Source: Gallionellaceae bacterium (lineage in GTDB: Bacteria; Pseudomonadota; Gammaproteobacteria; Burkholderiales; Gallionellaceae). From it: DNA of 15,169 bases. Position 1 is the first letter of the stretch. Each line of letters begins with the position of its first letter. A model generated the notes under the pieces. It saw only the letters and a program-made list of their open reading frames with translations, did no database searches and was not told the DNA's origin. The translations under genes were made by a program, and so were the position numbers. The stretch spans positions 1 through 15,169 of the forward strand of contig PLYB01000227.1 in assembly GCA_003151655.1 (NCBI GenBank), written 5' to 3'. Positions 14,816-15,169 of this stretch are shown here, in pieces.

Positions 14816-14847
14816 GCTTACTATAGCACTTGTGTGCTACAGTAAGC
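14816..14847. promoter_or_regulatory. 32-bp near-perfect palindrome, probable operator of the antitoxin gene
   Basis: Arms GCTTACTATAGCAC (14816-14829) and GTGCTACAGTAAGC (14834-14847) are complementary at 13 of 14 positions around a TTGT centre. It lies 28-59 bp before the ribbon-helix-helix start codon and includes a -10-like TACTAT (14819-14824). Autoregulation by binding such palindromes is the rule for type II antitoxins with this fold. A second small palindrome, TCACTAAAGTGA (14794-14805), lies just upstream. Confidence 0.65.
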
Positions 14848-14874
14848 GTGTTCCCTTAATTATTGGAGTCGTCC

Positions 14875-15159
14875 ATGTCGACAACCACCATACGTTTACC
14901 GGAAGACCTTAAAGTACGCGTTGCGGCAGCTGCAAAACGTTCTGGCACAACCACGCACAGTTTCATTCTTGAGGCCATTGCAAAAAAGACGGAGCAAGAT
15001 GATCTGCGTGCAGATTTTGATTCCGTTGCAGAGGATCGTTATGCACGTATTGTTGCCACCGGAAAAACGATTCCGTGGCAGGAAATGCGCGGATATCTGG
15101 AAGATCGTCTCGTCAACAAAGAAGTGAAACGCCCAGCAGCACGAAAACTGGCACGCTGA
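14875..15159 (+). CDS. Ribbon-helix-helix (CopG/ParD-like) antitoxin
   Basis: A 94-residue protein opening with STTTIRLPEDLKVRVAAAAK: a beta strand (TTIRLP) followed by two helices with the SGTTTHSFILEAIAKK turn, the standard ribbon-helix-helix DNA-binding fold that works as a dimer. The C-terminal half (charged, YARIVATGKTIPWQEMRGYLEDRL) would be the toxin-wrapping region. The ATG at 14875 is chosen over TTG 14863 because GGAG lies six bases before it. A frame starts two bases after the stop, the classic antitoxin-toxin spacing. The palindrome upstream fits autorepression. CopG-type regulation without a toxin is the alternative. Confidence 0.85.
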   Translation: MSTTTIRLPEDLKVRVAAAAKRSGTTTHSFILEAIAKKTEQDDLRADFDSVAEDRYARIVATGKTIPWQEMRGYLEDRLVNKEVKRPAARKLAR

Positions 15160-15161
15160 AG

Positions 15162-15169
15162 ATGTCGCA
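15162..15169 (+). CDS. Start of probable downstream toxin gene (cut by window end)
   Basis: ATGTCGCA begins two bases after the antitoxin stop. Only two codons and part of a third (M-S-Q/H) are visible. Position, strand and spacing suggest a RelE/ParE-superfamily toxin translated by coupling, but no motif can be seen. Confidence 0.35.

Overview
The window looks like a chromosomal segment of a betaproteobacterium. The order ilvC - psd - pssA and a DUF1841 gene point that way. A Nitrosomonadales/Gallionellales-type host is my guess and cannot be proven from the sequence. Coding density is high at the left end and falls to the right, where broken genes and mobile DNA accumulate.

Left end (1-2700): the 3' end of ilvC (branched-chain amino acid synthesis) is followed by psd and pssA, the two steps from CDP-diacylglycerol to phosphatidylethanolamine. 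leuA, the usual next gene in this betaproteobacterial cluster, is absent. In its place is a gene-free stretch of about 425 bp holding operator-like repeats and a probable promoter for a 64-residue two-helix membrane protein. That gene is followed by a dense cluster of intergenic hairpins. A bidirectional terminator (2770-2802) separates this block from the next.

Minus-strand block (2822-7102): a two-CBS-domain protein, a DUF1841 protein and a 920-residue chemoreceptor with a periplasmic nitrate/nitrite-sensing (NIT) type domain plus a cytoplasmic PAS domain. The chemoreceptor has a likely flagellar sigma-28 promoter. Just upstream is a leftward intrinsic terminator with no obvious gene feeding it.

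Centre (7300-10630): a small orphan acidic ORF, then a 668-residue exported protein. The latter combines a TolB-like N-terminal region, three repeats, an Lcl_C/DUF1566-like domain and a formylglycine-generating-enzyme-fold domain without the catalytic cysteines. About 470 bp of mostly non-coding DNA follow.

Right end (10634-15169): a decayed TMEM175-type potassium channel gene (one frameshift and one nonsense codon), a pirin, a YjdI-like iron-sulfur protein, and a complete IS1182-family insertion sequence. The IS has 19-bp inverted ends and a 4-bp target duplication (TGTC), and it splits an unrecognised minus-strand gene whose 3' end can be rejoined in frame. About 300 bp further lies a 219-bp non-autonomous element whose inverted ends share 17 bp with the IS ends; it has its own 4-bp duplication (GGCC). 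The window closes with a ribbon-helix-helix antitoxin preceded by a 32-bp near-perfect palindrome (probable operator) and the first codons of a probable toxin.

I did not find a convincing wholly new multi-gene system. The items most worth following are the IS/MITE pair with the gene it split, the exported multi-domain protein, and the orphan terminator upstream of the chemoreceptor.
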